NCBI GenBank assembly: GCA_012522165.1 | Contig: JAAYKZ010000366.1 | Span: forward strand, 1-15,955 | Length of the DNA stretch: 15,955 bases | Direction: 5' to 3' | Source of the DNA: Clostridiales bacterium | Lineage (GTDB): Bacteria; Bacillota; Clostridia; Caldicoprobacterales; UBA3941 | In this document: positions 1-7,505 of the stretch, piece after piece | Layout of the letters: every line of letters begins with the position of its first letter | Position numbering within the stretch: the stretch's first letter is position 1 | Position numbers and translations under genes: made by a program | The notes under the pieces: generated by a model | The model's database searches: none | The model's input: the letters and a program-made list of their open reading frames with translations, nothing else | Told to the model about the DNA's origin: nothing

Positions 1-29
1 CCTTGTTGGTTTTGCAAGTGTGACGAAAG

Positions 30-64
30 CGGCTGGTGAAACATCAGCCGTTATTTTATTTTAA
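30..64 (+). terminator. Intrinsic terminator or attenuator hairpin in the asd leader
   Basis: GGCUGGUG (31-38) pairs with CAUCAGCC (42-49) around an AAA loop, with one G-U pair and an extra C30-G50 closing pair, and a U-rich run follows (51-64). No promoter is visible between this hairpin and asd, 31 bases on. It is therefore either the terminator of an upstream gene or, more likely, the terminator of a leader that controls asd. The first 29 bases are too short to assign a riboswitch class; a lysine riboswitch would fit the genes, but its conserved core is not in view. Confidence 0.7.
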
Positions 65-94
65 TAAGTTAATTAAATCTTAGGGAGGAAAGCT

Positions 95-1105
95 ATGAGA
101 AAATATAATCTTGCAATAGTTGGAGTCACCGGAATGGTGGGCCGAAAATTTTTAGAAGTATTAGAAGAAAAACAGCTACCTATTGACAACTACTATATGT
201 TTGCTTCTGCACGATCTGCTGGTAAAGTTATCAAATTCATGGGTAAAGATCATGTAGTAGAAGAGCTTACCCCTACATGCTTTGATGGCAAGGATATAGA
301 CATTGCCCTTTTCTCTGCCGGGGGTAGTGTAAGCAAAACCTATGCCCCTATTGCTGCTGAAAAAGGAATCGTAGTTATTGATAACAGCAGTGCATGGAGA
401 ATGGAACCAGATGTGCCTCTAGTAGTTCCTGAGGTAAACCCTGAAGAAATATTAAACCATAAAGGTATAATAGCCAATCCTAACTGTTCTACCATCCAAG
501 CTGTAGTAGCCTTAAAACCCTTATATGATAAATATGGTATAGAAAGAATAGTCTATTCTACCTATCAAGCCGTTTCTGGAGCAGGAGTAGCAGGATATAA
601 TGATCTTGAAAATGGAATAAAGGGAGAAGAGCCAAAAAAATTCCCTCATCCTATCTTCAGCAATTGTATCCCTCATATTGATTCCTTTTTAGATAATGGA
701 TATACTAAAGAAGAGATGAAGATGATCGAAGAAACAAAGAAAATCCTGAAGGATAATAGCTTAAGAATTACTGCTACAACTGTTAGAGTTCCTGTATTTA
801 ATGGACATAGTGAATCTATAAATGTGGAACTAAAAAAGGAATTTGATTTAGACGAATTAAAAAGCCTATTAGCTAATGCTCCCGGTGTTGAAGTAATTGA
901 CGATCCCGCAAATAATCAATATCCAATGCCCTTAAATTGCAATGGCAAAGATCAAGTATTTGTGGGTAGGATCCGAAGAGACGAAAGCGTAGACAACGGA
1001 GTTAACTTATGGGTTGTTGCGGATAATATTAGAAAAGGAGCTGCCACCAATACTGTCCAAATTGCTGAAAAGTTAATTTGGTACTGGCAAAATGAGGCTC
1101 TCTAA
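95..1105 (+). CDS. asd: Aspartate-semialdehyde dehydrogenase
   Basis: This cytoplasmic enzyme reduces aspartyl phosphate to aspartate semialdehyde with NADPH, the branch-point step leading to lysine/diaminopimelate, threonine and methionine. The 336-residue protein begins with the dinucleotide-binding loop GVTGMVG (residues 10-16). The catalytic cysteine is Cys131 in NPNCST, and the acid/base histidine is His238 in NGHSES; both lie where the family has them. SGAGVAGYNDLENG (161-174) is also typical. Length is normal. The ATG is preceded by AGGGAGG (82-88) six bases upstream. dapB follows after 34 bases on the same strand, so the two are probably one lysine-branch transcript, possibly under the leader hairpin at 30-64. 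Nothing looks broken. Confidence 0.96.
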   Translation: MRKYNLAIVGVTGMVGRKFLEVLEEKQLPIDNYYMFASARSAGKVIKFMGKDHVVEELTPTCFDGKDIDIALFSAGGSVSKTYAPIAAEKGIVVIDNSSAWRMEPDVPLVVPEVNPEEILNHKGIIANPNCSTIQAVVALKPLYDKYGIERIVYSTYQAVSGAGVAGYNDLENGIKGEEPKKFPHPIFSNCIPHIDSFLDNGYTKEEMKMIEETKKILKDNSLRITATTVRVPVFNGHSESINVELKKEFDLDELKSLLANAPGVEVIDDPANNQYPMPLNCNGKDQVFVGRIRRDESVDNGVNLWVVADNIRKGAATNTVQIAEKLIWYWQNEAL

Positions 1106-1139
1106 TTTCCTTAAATTCACTTAAAGACAGGAGTGTTTC

Positions 1140-2369
1140 TTGCATATGATAAAGATAATTATCCATGGATGCAATGGTAAGATGGGGCAAGTAGTGGCAT
1201 CTATGGCAATTAAACAACCTGACATCCAAGTAGTGGCCGGCGTGGATAGGATTACTGACGCCTATGACAATCCTTTCCCAGTATATTCGTCATTAGACCA
1301 ATGTACTGAGGAATGTGATGTCATTAGCGATTTTTCTCTACCTCAAGCCCTGCCCTCTTTATTGGATGCAGCTGTCAAACGAAATTGTGCCCTAGTTATC
1401 GCAACTACAGGCTTTAGTCCAAAAGAACAGGAAACTATAGCAGCATACAGCAAAAAAATACCCATCTTACAAGCTGCCAATATGTCTGTAGGTATTAATT
1501 TGATGTACCAACTTATTCAAAAAGCAGCACAAGTTCTAGGAGACAGTTTTGATATCGAAATTATTGAAAAGCATCATAATCAAAAAATTGATGCCCCCAG
1601 CGGAACTGCCTATGCTTTGGCAGACGCTATAAATGAAGTATTTCTAAATTCAAAGAACTATATATATGGCAGGCATTCCAAGAATGATAGGAGATCACCT
1701 TCTGATCTGGGCATCCACGCTATACGTGGGGGTACTATAGTAGGGCAACATACAGTTTTATTTGCTGGAAATGATGAAACTATTGAAGTAGAGCATACTG
1801 CATATTCTAAGCAAATATTTGCCGTAGGAGCCCTTAGGGCTGCACGATATATGGCAAATAGAGCTCCTGGATTATATAATATGAAAAATGTACTAGACGA
1901 TAGAAGTCCCGTAACCAATATTACAACCCAGGACAATATTATACTAGTATCCATTCGCAATGCGCCTGCTAAGCTCAATACCATTGCTAATGTATATAGA
2001 GAATTTGCTGGAGAAAATAATTACCTAGAGTTAATTAGTCAAACTTCTCCCGCAGATAGAATGAGTGATATTGCCTTTGCCCTATCAGCAGATAACCTTC
2101 AAAAAGCAGAAAACTTTTGTAAAGATCTAGCATCAAAGGATAGTGGGCTCTCTATAAAACTGGATACCAATATTATTAAGATGTCTATTGAAGGTTTAGG
2201 CTTAGAGCAACAACCAAGAATAGCCGCAACTGTTTTTGAACTATTCACCAAGCATAATATACCTATTAAAGCTTCAGTTACCTCTAACATAAAAATCGAT
2301 TGTTTTATAAACAAAATTCATGAAAAACAAGCTATGGATATGTTAATCGATGAATTCGGTTTACAATAA
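1140..2369 (+). CDS. dapB: 4-hydroxy-tetrahydrodipicolinate reductase fused to tandem aspartokinase-type ACT domains
   Basis: Residues 1-255 are a complete DapB, which reduces hydroxy-tetrahydrodipicolinate with NAD(P)H for lysine and peptidoglycan synthesis. The nucleotide-binding loop is GCNGKMG (10-16). The catalytic and substrate motif EKHHNQKIDAPSGTA lies at 143-157, with His145/His146 and Lys149, and the C-terminal GLYNMKNVL (244-252) is where DapB normally ends. Residues about 260-409 are extra and resemble the regulatory end of aspartokinase: an ACT unit with VSIRNAPAKLNTIANVYREF (270-289), Q301 and SDI (309-311), then a second with MSIEGLGLEQQPRIAATVF (348-366) and SNIKIDCFI (382-390). 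No reading-frame break separates the two parts. I infer allosteric control, probably by lysine. The start is TTG at 1140, six bases after AGGAG (1129-1133); an ATG at 1146 is the alternative. Confidence 0.9.
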   Translation: MHMIKIIIHGCNGKMGQVVASMAIKQPDIQVVAGVDRITDAYDNPFPVYSSLDQCTEECDVISDFSLPQALPSLLDAAVKRNCALVIATTGFSPKEQETIAAYSKKIPILQAANMSVGINLMYQLIQKAAQVLGDSFDIEIIEKHHNQKIDAPSGTAYALADAINEVFLNSKNYIYGRHSKNDRRSPSDLGIHAIRGGTIVGQHTVLFAGNDETIEVEHTAYSKQIFAVGALRAARYMANRAPGLYNMKNVLDDRSPVTNITTQDNIILVSIRNAPAKLNTIANVYREFAGENNYLELISQTSPADRMSDIAFALSADNLQKAENFCKDLASKDSGLSIKLDTNIIKMSIEGLGLEQQPRIAATVFELFTKHNIPIKASVTSNIKIDCFINKIHEKQAMDMLIDEFGLQ

Positions 2370-2398
2370 CTGCATAGGTAATTAAATATAGAACAATT

Positions 2399-2438
2399 AA
2401 AAACACCAGATACTAAAATACAGCATCTGGTGTTTTTT
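2399..2438. terminator. Bidirectional terminator between dapB and the permease gene
   Basis: A perfect 13-bp inverted repeat (2399-2411 with 2425-2437; core ACACCAGAT/ATCTGGTGT) encloses a 13-base loop. It has A-runs on the left and T-runs on the right, so it reads as a hairpin plus U-tract on both strands. It lies 29 bases after the dapB stop and 26 bases after the permease stop, and serves both convergent units. Confidence 0.9.
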
Positions 2439-2464
2439 AATGCTAAAGTTATATAAATTCTAAT

Positions 2465-3787
2465 TTAAAGCGCTATCTTAAAGATAAACAATACTGCAAG
2501 AACATACATTAGAGGTTGAACCTTCTTAGCATTACCGGAGAGAACTTTCAGAATAACCCAGGATAGTATACCAAATACTATTCCTTCAGCAATGCTGCTT
2601 GTAAAGGGCATCATTATAATTGCCAAGAAAGCAGGTAAACCTTCTGTGAAATCACTAAAATCAATCTTGGTAATAGACGTTACCATAAACAGTCCCACCA
2701 CAACCAAAGCAGGTGCAGTAGCGAAGGAAGGTATTGCAGTGAAGATAGGAGCAAAGATCAAAGCAACTATGAACAATACCCCAGTAGTTAGTGCAGTAAG
2801 TCCTGTTCTTCCACCTTCTGCTACACCTGATGCACTTTCTACGTAGCTGGTAACAGTAGAAGTACCTAAGAAAGCACCTGCAACAGTACCTATAGCGTCT
2901 GCCAATAGCGCTTCTTTTGCTCTAGGTAGTTTTCCGTCCTTATCAAGGAGATTTCCCTTGCTGGCTACACCAATAAGAGTTCCTACAGTATCAAATATAT
3001 CAACAAACAGGAATGAAAACATAATAACGAAGAATTCAAATCCTAACTTAAATGCTCCAGCAAAATCAAATTTATAAAATGTAGGAGCTACTGAAGGTGG
3101 TAGTGAAATAAGTTGTAAGGATGGAATAAGGTCAAATCTTCCTGCATCTGGATCAACAGTATATAGGCCGATGAGCTGACAAATAATACCTAAAACATAA
3201 GTACCTAAGATACCCCAAAGAAGTGCGCCTTTAACTCCCTTATGAGTTAGATAAATAGTTCCTAATAATCCTACAAGAGACAAGATAACAGTAATACTTT
3301 TTAAATCACCAACTTCGCCTGCTACTACTATTCCAGCATTTTGCAAACCGATAAAAGCAATAAATAGTCCAATTCCCACAGTAATAGCGTATTTTAAGTT
3401 TTCAGGCATACCATTGACAATTGCCTCTCTAAAGTTTACTAATGACAAAAGAATAAAAATAATACCTTCAACGAGTATAGCAGTTAATGCAATTTCCCAT
3501 GAATATCGAGATGCAACAATTGCAAAAAAAGCATTAAGTCCCATCCCTGATGCCAGGGCAACAGGATAGTTAGCCAAAAATGCCATGGCAATAGTAGCTA
3601 TAGCTGCTGATAGAGCCGTTGCTGTGAAAATAGCACCTCTATCCATGCCAGCAGAAGATAAAATGTTTGGATTTACAACTAGGATATAAGCCATAGTCAT
3701 AAATGTTGTAATACCGGCCATGATCTCAGTTCTTACATTGGTATTGTGTTCTTTTAACTTAAATGTGCGTTCAAAGAAACCGTTCAT
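2465..3787 (-). CDS. pbuG: AzgA/PbuG-type guanine/hypoxanthine permease
   Basis: Membrane transporter of the AzgA branch of nucleobase permeases, which imports guanine and hypoxanthine (some members adenine) for salvage. The 440-residue length matches PbuG. The N-terminus has the family signature: a short cytoplasmic lead with TNVRTEIMAGITTFMTMAYI (residues 18-37), then NPNIL. It is followed by GMGLNAFFA, and towards the C-terminal half by SYVESASGVAEGGRTGLTAL. Many hydrophobic segments of 18-22 residues run through to the end. The ATG is preceded by GGAGG eight bases upstream. The exact nucleobase cannot be read from sequence, but a C74-type (guanine-class) riboswitch and a PurBox pair upstream support guanine/hypoxanthine. 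It is downstream of and co-directional with the pur operon, with its own promoter. Confidence 0.9.
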   Translation of the reverse strand: MNGFFERTFKLKEHNTNVRTEIMAGITTFMTMAYILVVNPNILSSAGMDRGAIFTATALSAAIATIAMAFLANYPVALASGMGLNAFFAIVASRYSWEIALTAILVEGIIFILLSLVNFREAIVNGMPENLKYAITVGIGLFIAFIGLQNAGIVVAGEVGDLKSITVILSLVGLLGTIYLTHKGVKGALLWGILGTYVLGIICQLIGLYTVDPDAGRFDLIPSLQLISLPPSVAPTFYKFDFAGAFKLGFEFFVIMFSFLFVDIFDTVGTLIGVASKGNLLDKDGKLPRAKEALLADAIGTVAGAFLGTSTVTSYVESASGVAEGGRTGLTALTTGVLFIVALIFAPIFTAIPSFATAPALVVVGLFMVTSITKIDFSDFTEGLPAFLAIIMMPFTSSIAEGIVFGILSWVILKVLSGNAKKVQPLMYVLAVLFIFKIAL

Positions 3788-3819
3788 TTGTGTTTCCTCC
3801 TTTATTATTGTCAGGTCTT

Positions 3820-3873
3820 AAAAAAATTAAAAACAGGCAAATAGATTCATGACCCGAGTGAATCTATTTGCCT
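3820..3873 (-). terminator. Riboswitch terminator in the permease leader
   Basis: Perfect 15-bp stem (3835-3849 with 3859-3873; core AGGCAAATAGATTCA) followed on the minus strand by a long U-rich tract (3820-3834). Part of the upstream arm and loop, AUUCACUC (3856-3863), is exactly complementary to the 3' strand of the aptamer P1 helix, GAGUGAAU (3909-3916). Ligand-free RNA can therefore form an antiterminator. Ligand binding would sequester P1 and let the terminator form, the usual OFF logic. A 31-base imperfect hairpin (3873-3903) fills the space between aptamer and terminator. Confidence 0.92.
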
Positions 3874-3911
3874 ATATTGGAAAGCTTAAAGCTTCTCAAT
3901 ATAACACAATT

Positions 3912-3982
3912 CACTCATAGCCTATGGCAGTTACGGCTGCCTGGTAGAAACTCCTGAACCAATTATCAGGATTATATGAGCG
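3912..3982 (-). ncRNA. Purine riboswitch aptamer (guanine class, variant) upstream of the permease
   Basis: On the minus strand the conserved purine-riboswitch pieces appear in order: P1 CGCUCAUA/UAUGAGUG, J1/2 UAUAAUC, P2 CCUGA/UCAGG, J2/3 GUUUCUACC, L3 CCGUAA, and GCUAUGAG. The base that pairs with the ligand is C (C74 in xpt numbering), so guanine/hypoxanthine is expected, not adenine. It departs from consensus: loop 2 and loop 3 are each one base shorter than usual (the GG and CC that make the loop-loop kiss remain), the P3 3' side carries an extra AUA, and the base before C74 is G rather than A. It may be weaker or altered in affinity. Confidence 0.87.
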
Positions 3983-3999
3983 CTATTTGTTACATTGAT

Positions 4000-4028
4000 A
4001 ATATATCAAAGGACTACCAAAAAGTCAA
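4000..4028 (-). promoter_or_regulatory. Promoter of the permease gene
   Basis: Minus-strand -35 TTGACT (4023-4028), 17-base spacer, -10 TATATT (4000-4005). The expected start is near 3993, about ten bases before the riboswitch aptamer begins. A sigma-A type promoter. Confidence 0.75.
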
Positions 4029-4037
4029 TATAAATTT

Positions 4038-4071
4038 GAACATTTTACTAAGTTTTTATCGTAATGTTCGG
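4038..4071 (-). promoter_or_regulatory. PurBox-like PurR operator of the permease gene
   Basis: Minus strand: TCCGAACATT (strong box, CCGAAC at 4066-4071), 24 bases, then GTTC within AATGTTCAAA (GTTC at 4038-4041; weaker box lacking the GG). It ends nine bases before the -35. The purC operator has exactly the same two-box spacing and distance to the -35. CCGAAC-type inverted boxes are the known binding site of the PRPP-responsive repressor PurR of Bacillus. Confidence 0.75.
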
Positions 4072-4093
4072 ATTTTTTCTTTGTTAATATGCT

Positions 4094-5344
4094 CTATTTC
4101 CCAATATCTTTCCTAAAATTCATTCCTTTAAAACTTATATTATCAATATTAGCGTATATTTTTTCTCTTGCTTCTTCTAAAGAATTTGCCAATGCAGTTA
4201 CAGATAGCACCCTTCCTCCAGCCGTTAGCAGCTTATCTTTTTTATACTCGGTTCCATTATGAAATAGGATTATGTCCTTATCTATACTGTCATCTATACT
4301 AATTTCAAAACCCTTTTCAAATTCTCCGGGATAGCCTTTAGATGTTAATACAACAGTCATACAACTTTGCTGGCTCCATTGGATATCTGAAGGCTCTAGC
4401 GATGAATCTATAGTATTTTCAAATAGATCAACTATATCAGATTCAAGCCTTGGGATAAGAACCTCTGTTTCTGGGTCTCCAAATCTTACATTAAACTCTA
4501 AAACTTTAGGATTACCTTTAACTATCATAAGGCCGACATAAAGGATTCCTTTGTAGTTTAAGTTTTCACTATTTAACCCGCACTCTATTCTTTTAAGTAC
4601 TTCTTCCTCTATTTTCTTTTTTAACTCCTGAGTAAGCAATGGGCTTGGAGCAAAAGCTCCTACCCCTCCTGTATTTGGTCCTAGATCACCGTCATAGATT
4701 TTTTTGTAGTCCTTTGCGCTTTCCATAGGAATTATTCTATTATCCGTTACAAAGCATAGTAGAGACATTTCAATTCCATCTAAATACTCTTCAATTACCA
4801 CCCTATTTCCTTGCTCACCAAACTTCTTATCTACTAGTATTTCTTTAAGTGTCTTTAATGCCTCTTCTCTTGTCTTTACTATTGCTACACCCTTCCCAGC
4901 ACACAACCCGTCAGCCTTGATCACCAACGGATAGGAAAAACTATCTAAATCTTCTCTGGCATCCTGATAGCTTTGATAGACTTGATATTTTGCCGTTGGA
5001 ATATCATACTTTTTCATAAACTCTTTAGCATAGCTTTTGCTACCTTCTAGTCTTGCACTTTTTTTGTCTGGACCAAATATTCTCAATCCCTTCTCTTGGA
5101 ACCTGTCAACAATTCCCATCACTAGTGGCTCCTCAGGACCTACTACAGTTAAATCAATGTTGTTTATTAGGGCAAATTCTACCAAAGAATCTATATCATT
5201 GGCTTTTATATCTACATTTTCTGCAACCAGTCTGGTACCTCCATTGCCAGGAGCGCAGTACACTTTTTCTACTTCTTTTGACTGGGCAATCTTCCAGCAC
5301 AAGGTGTGTTCTCTTCCTCCGCTGCCTATGACTAGTACTTTCAC
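4094..5344 (-). CDS. purD: Phosphoribosylamine-glycine ligase (GAR synthetase)
   Basis: Joins phosphoribosylamine and glycine with ATP to give GAR, the second step of IMP synthesis. The 416-residue protein is full length. It shows the N-terminal loop VLVIGSGGREH (residues 3-13), the ATP-grasp segment YPLVIKADGLCAGKGVAIV (138-156), EEYLDGIEMS (185-194), and the metal-binding FNVRFGDPETEV (284-295). The start is GTG at 5344, seven bases after AGGAGGT (5352-5358), which overlaps the purH stop; only 12 bases separate the genes, so translation is likely coupled. It is the last gene of the pur operon. No convincing terminator follows it before the permease operator and leader. Confidence 0.96.
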   Translation of the reverse strand: MKVLVIGSGGREHTLCWKIAQSKEVEKVYCAPGNGGTRLVAENVDIKANDIDSLVEFALINNIDLTVVGPEEPLVMGIVDRFQEKGLRIFGPDKKSARLEGSKSYAKEFMKKYDIPTAKYQVYQSYQDAREDLDSFSYPLVIKADGLCAGKGVAIVKTREEALKTLKEILVDKKFGEQGNRVVIEEYLDGIEMSLLCFVTDNRIIPMESAKDYKKIYDGDLGPNTGGVGAFAPSPLLTQELKKKIEEEVLKRIECGLNSENLNYKGILYVGLMIVKGNPKVLEFNVRFGDPETEVLIPRLESDIVDLFENTIDSSLEPSDIQWSQQSCMTVVLTSKGYPGEFEKGFEISIDDSIDKDIILFHNGTEYKKDKLLTAGGRVLSVTALANSLEEAREKIYANIDNISFKGMNFRKDIGK

Positions 5345-5356
5345 TCTTAATACCTC

Positions 5357-6883
5357 CTAGTGTTTAAAATGCCTTATTCCTGTAAACACCATGGCTATAT
5401 TATATTTATTTGCTTCTTCAATTACCTCTCCATCTCTTATTGAGCCCCCAGGTTGTATTATAGCTGTGACTCCTGATTGTCCCAGTAGTTCAACAGAATC
5501 CTTAAATGGGAAAAATCCGTCAGAGGCTAAAACACTTCCCTTTACCTTATCATTGGCTCTCTCTACCGCATTTTCCACTGCCCAAAAGCGGTTTACCTCG
5601 CCTCCACCTATACCAATGGTACCTTTATCCTTAGCAATAACAACACCATTGGATTTTAAATGTTTAACTGCCTTCCAAGCAAAGATTAGTTCTTCCATTT
5701 CCTTTTCAGTTGGCTTTCTTTCTGTTACCACTTTCATATCATCTAAAAAGTTAATTACGTCCTTGTCCTGAACTAAGATACCACCAGATATATTTTTAAC
5801 TTCCATATCCTTTTCTTCTTTGTTAAGAGTTCCCAATTCTATGAGCCTTAGGTTTTTCTTTTTAGTTAAAATGGCTAAAGCCTCTTCAGTAAAAGAAGGT
5901 GATATTATTACCTCTAAAAATATCTTAGCCATTTCCTTGGCCACATTCCCATCGACTTCCCTATTTGTTGCAATTATTCCGCCGTATATAGATTCTTTAT
6001 CACATTCATAAGCTTTTAGATAAGCTTCTAATAGATTCTTTCCGCTTCCTATGCCACAGGGATTTGCATGTTTAACTGCAACTACAGTGGGCTCGTCAAA
6101 CTCCTTTACCATATCTATAGCAGCATTACCATCGTTTATATTGTTAAAGGATAATTCCTTTCCATGAAGTTTTTTCCCAAGGGCAATGCTTCCCACCACT
6201 GGATTTGGACTAACATAATATGCAGCTTTTTGATGGGGATTTTCACCATATCTTAAATTGTCCTTTAGCTTGTATCCTAGGGTTAAATAATCGGGAAAAT
6301 CAATCTGTTCTAATTCATTGAAATACTTAGATATGAGTGCATCATAGTAAGCAGTGTAGTTGAACACTTTTCTTGCTAAATATAGACGGGTCTCTAAGCT
6401 AGTATCCTTATTTGCCTTAAGTTCCGCTAATACTTTTGAGTAATCTTCAGGATCTATAATTACTGTTACATGCTTATAGTTCTTAGCTGCTGCTCTTATC
6501 ATGGAAGGGCCGCCAATATCGATATTTTCTATAATTTCATCATGGTCTTTTCCTTTTAACATTGTTTCTTCAAAGGGATATAGATTATTTACTACCATAT
6601 CTATAGGAGATATATTCATTTCATCCAATGTTTTTACATGCTCCTCGTCATCCCTTTTATAAAGGATACCTCCATGGATATAGGGATTTAAAGTTTTGAC
6701 TCTTCCATTTAATATTTCAGGAAAGCCAGTAACCCATTCTATATCCACAACATCTATACCGGCTTTTTGAAGCTGTTCAAAAGTACCCCCTGTAGAAATT
6801 ATTTGCCAGCCTAATTCCACCAATTCTTTTGCAAAATCCACTATTCCTCTCTTATCAAAGACACTAATCAATGCTCTTTTCAT
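5357..6883 (-). CDS. purH: Bifunctional AICAR formyltransferase / IMP cyclohydrolase
   Basis: Catalyses the last two steps to IMP: formylation of AICAR by 10-formyl-THF, and ring closure. With ATG at 6883 it has 508 residues, normal for PurH. The N-terminal cyclohydrolase domain (to about 195) has ISTGGTF near 30 and GFPEILNGRVKTLNP (53-67). The C-terminal transformylase domain carries the Lys-His motif VVAVKHANPCG (267-277), then QPGGSIRD and the terminal MVFTGIRHFKH. A GTG at 6892 would add three residues, but it overlaps the GGAG ribosome binding site and leaves no spacing; the ATG with GGAG eight bases upstream is preferred. It overlaps the end of purN by 20 bases, so the two are translationally coupled. 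Confidence 0.96.
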   Translation of the reverse strand: MKRALISVFDKRGIVDFAKELVELGWQIISTGGTFEQLQKAGIDVVDIEWVTGFPEILNGRVKTLNPYIHGGILYKRDDEEHVKTLDEMNISPIDMVVNNLYPFEETMLKGKDHDEIIENIDIGGPSMIRAAAKNYKHVTVIIDPEDYSKVLAELKANKDTSLETRLYLARKVFNYTAYYDALISKYFNELEQIDFPDYLTLGYKLKDNLRYGENPHQKAAYYVSPNPVVGSIALGKKLHGKELSFNNINDGNAAIDMVKEFDEPTVVAVKHANPCGIGSGKNLLEAYLKAYECDKESIYGGIIATNREVDGNVAKEMAKIFLEVIISPSFTEEALAILTKKKNLRLIELGTLNKEEKDMEVKNISGGILVQDKDVINFLDDMKVVTERKPTEKEMEELIFAWKAVKHLKSNGVVIAKDKGTIGIGGGEVNRFWAVENAVERANDKVKGSVLASDGFFPFKDSVELLGQSGVTAIIQPGGSIRDGEVIEEANKYNIAMVFTGIRHFKH

Positions 6884-7505
6884 TTTCCTCACTCCTTATT
6901 CTTACTAATCTTCCTTTTATAGATAATTTGTTTTGACAAAACAATTCGATGGCTTGTACCAATAACTTGTGTTCTACTTCAAGAACCTTTTCTTTTAAGG
7001 TGTCTACAGTATCATGGTCATCTATTTTTACCACCTCTTGAAGTATTATAGGACCTGTATCAGTACCTTCATCCACAAAGTGAACAGTGGCACCAGTATA
7101 TTTAACTCCATATTCAAGTACTGCACTGTGAACCCTATCTCCGTAATATCCTTTTCCGCAAAAACTTGGTATTAGAGACGGATGTATGTTTATAATTCTA
7201 TTTTTATATTCTTCTATGAATTTCTTTGATAGTATTCTCAAATAACCTGCTAATACTACTAAATCCACATCCCTCTTCTTTAGCTCATGTAATATTTTCC
7301 GATCATAAGTAATAGCATCACATTCTTTTGGGTCTAAGTATATAGATTCAATATTAGCCTTACTAGCTCTTGTTAGGCCATAGGCATCTTTCCTGTTTGA
7401 TATAACAACCTTTATTCTTCCGTTTATTATTCCTTTATCTATTCCATCTATAATAGCTTGCAGATTTGTCCCATTGCCAGATATAAGCACCCCTATGTTT
7501 ACCAT
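6864..7505 (-). CDS. purN: Phosphoribosylglycinamide formyltransferase (GAR transformylase)
   Basis: Transfers the formyl group of 10-formyl-THF to GAR to make FGAR. The 213-residue protein shows the phosphate-binding SGNGTNLQAI (residues 9-18), the catalytic NIHPSL with Asn106 and His108, and the catalytic aspartate Asp149 in DEGTDTGPI. The usual LPAFPG loop is IPSFCGKGYYG here. The C-terminal tail from about 195 is basic and specific to this protein. Its ATG overlaps the purM stop in ATGGTAA, and it overlaps purH by 20 bases, placing it in the tightest part of the operon. This folate-dependent enzyme, not the formate-dependent PurT, handles the step here. Confidence 0.95.
   Translation of the reverse strand: MVNIGVLISGNGTNLQAIIDGIDKGIINGRIKVVISNRKDAYGLTRASKANIESIYLDPKECDAITYDRKILHELKKRDVDLVVLAGYLRILSKKFIEEYKNRIINIHPSLIPSFCGKGYYGDRVHSAVLEYGVKYTGATVHFVDEGTDTGPIILQEVVKIDDHDTVDTLKEKVLEVEHKLLVQAIELFCQNKLSIKGRLVRIRSEENEKSID

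Noticed and set aside
1..50. Lysine riboswitch at the left edge
   Set aside because: Fits the genes, but none of the conserved aptamer core is inside the window, so it cannot be called.
1658..1984. 108-codon open frame opposite dapB
   Set aside because: Antisense shadow of the conserved DapB catalytic region; no start signals and no recognisable protein.
3912..3982. Adenine-class riboswitch
   Set aside because: The ligand-pairing base is C, not U, in all three purine aptamers of the window, which indicates guanine/hypoxanthine.
4038..4071. GAACATT/AATGTTC inverted repeat as the purD terminator
   Set aside because: Loop of about 20 bases and only seven pairs with no good U-tract; the identical arrangement before the purC promoter shows it is an operator pair.
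6884..6892. GTG start nine bases upstream of the purH ATG
   Set aside because: The GTG overlaps the GGAG ribosome binding site, leaving no spacing; the ATG at 6883 matches the family N-terminus MKRALIS.
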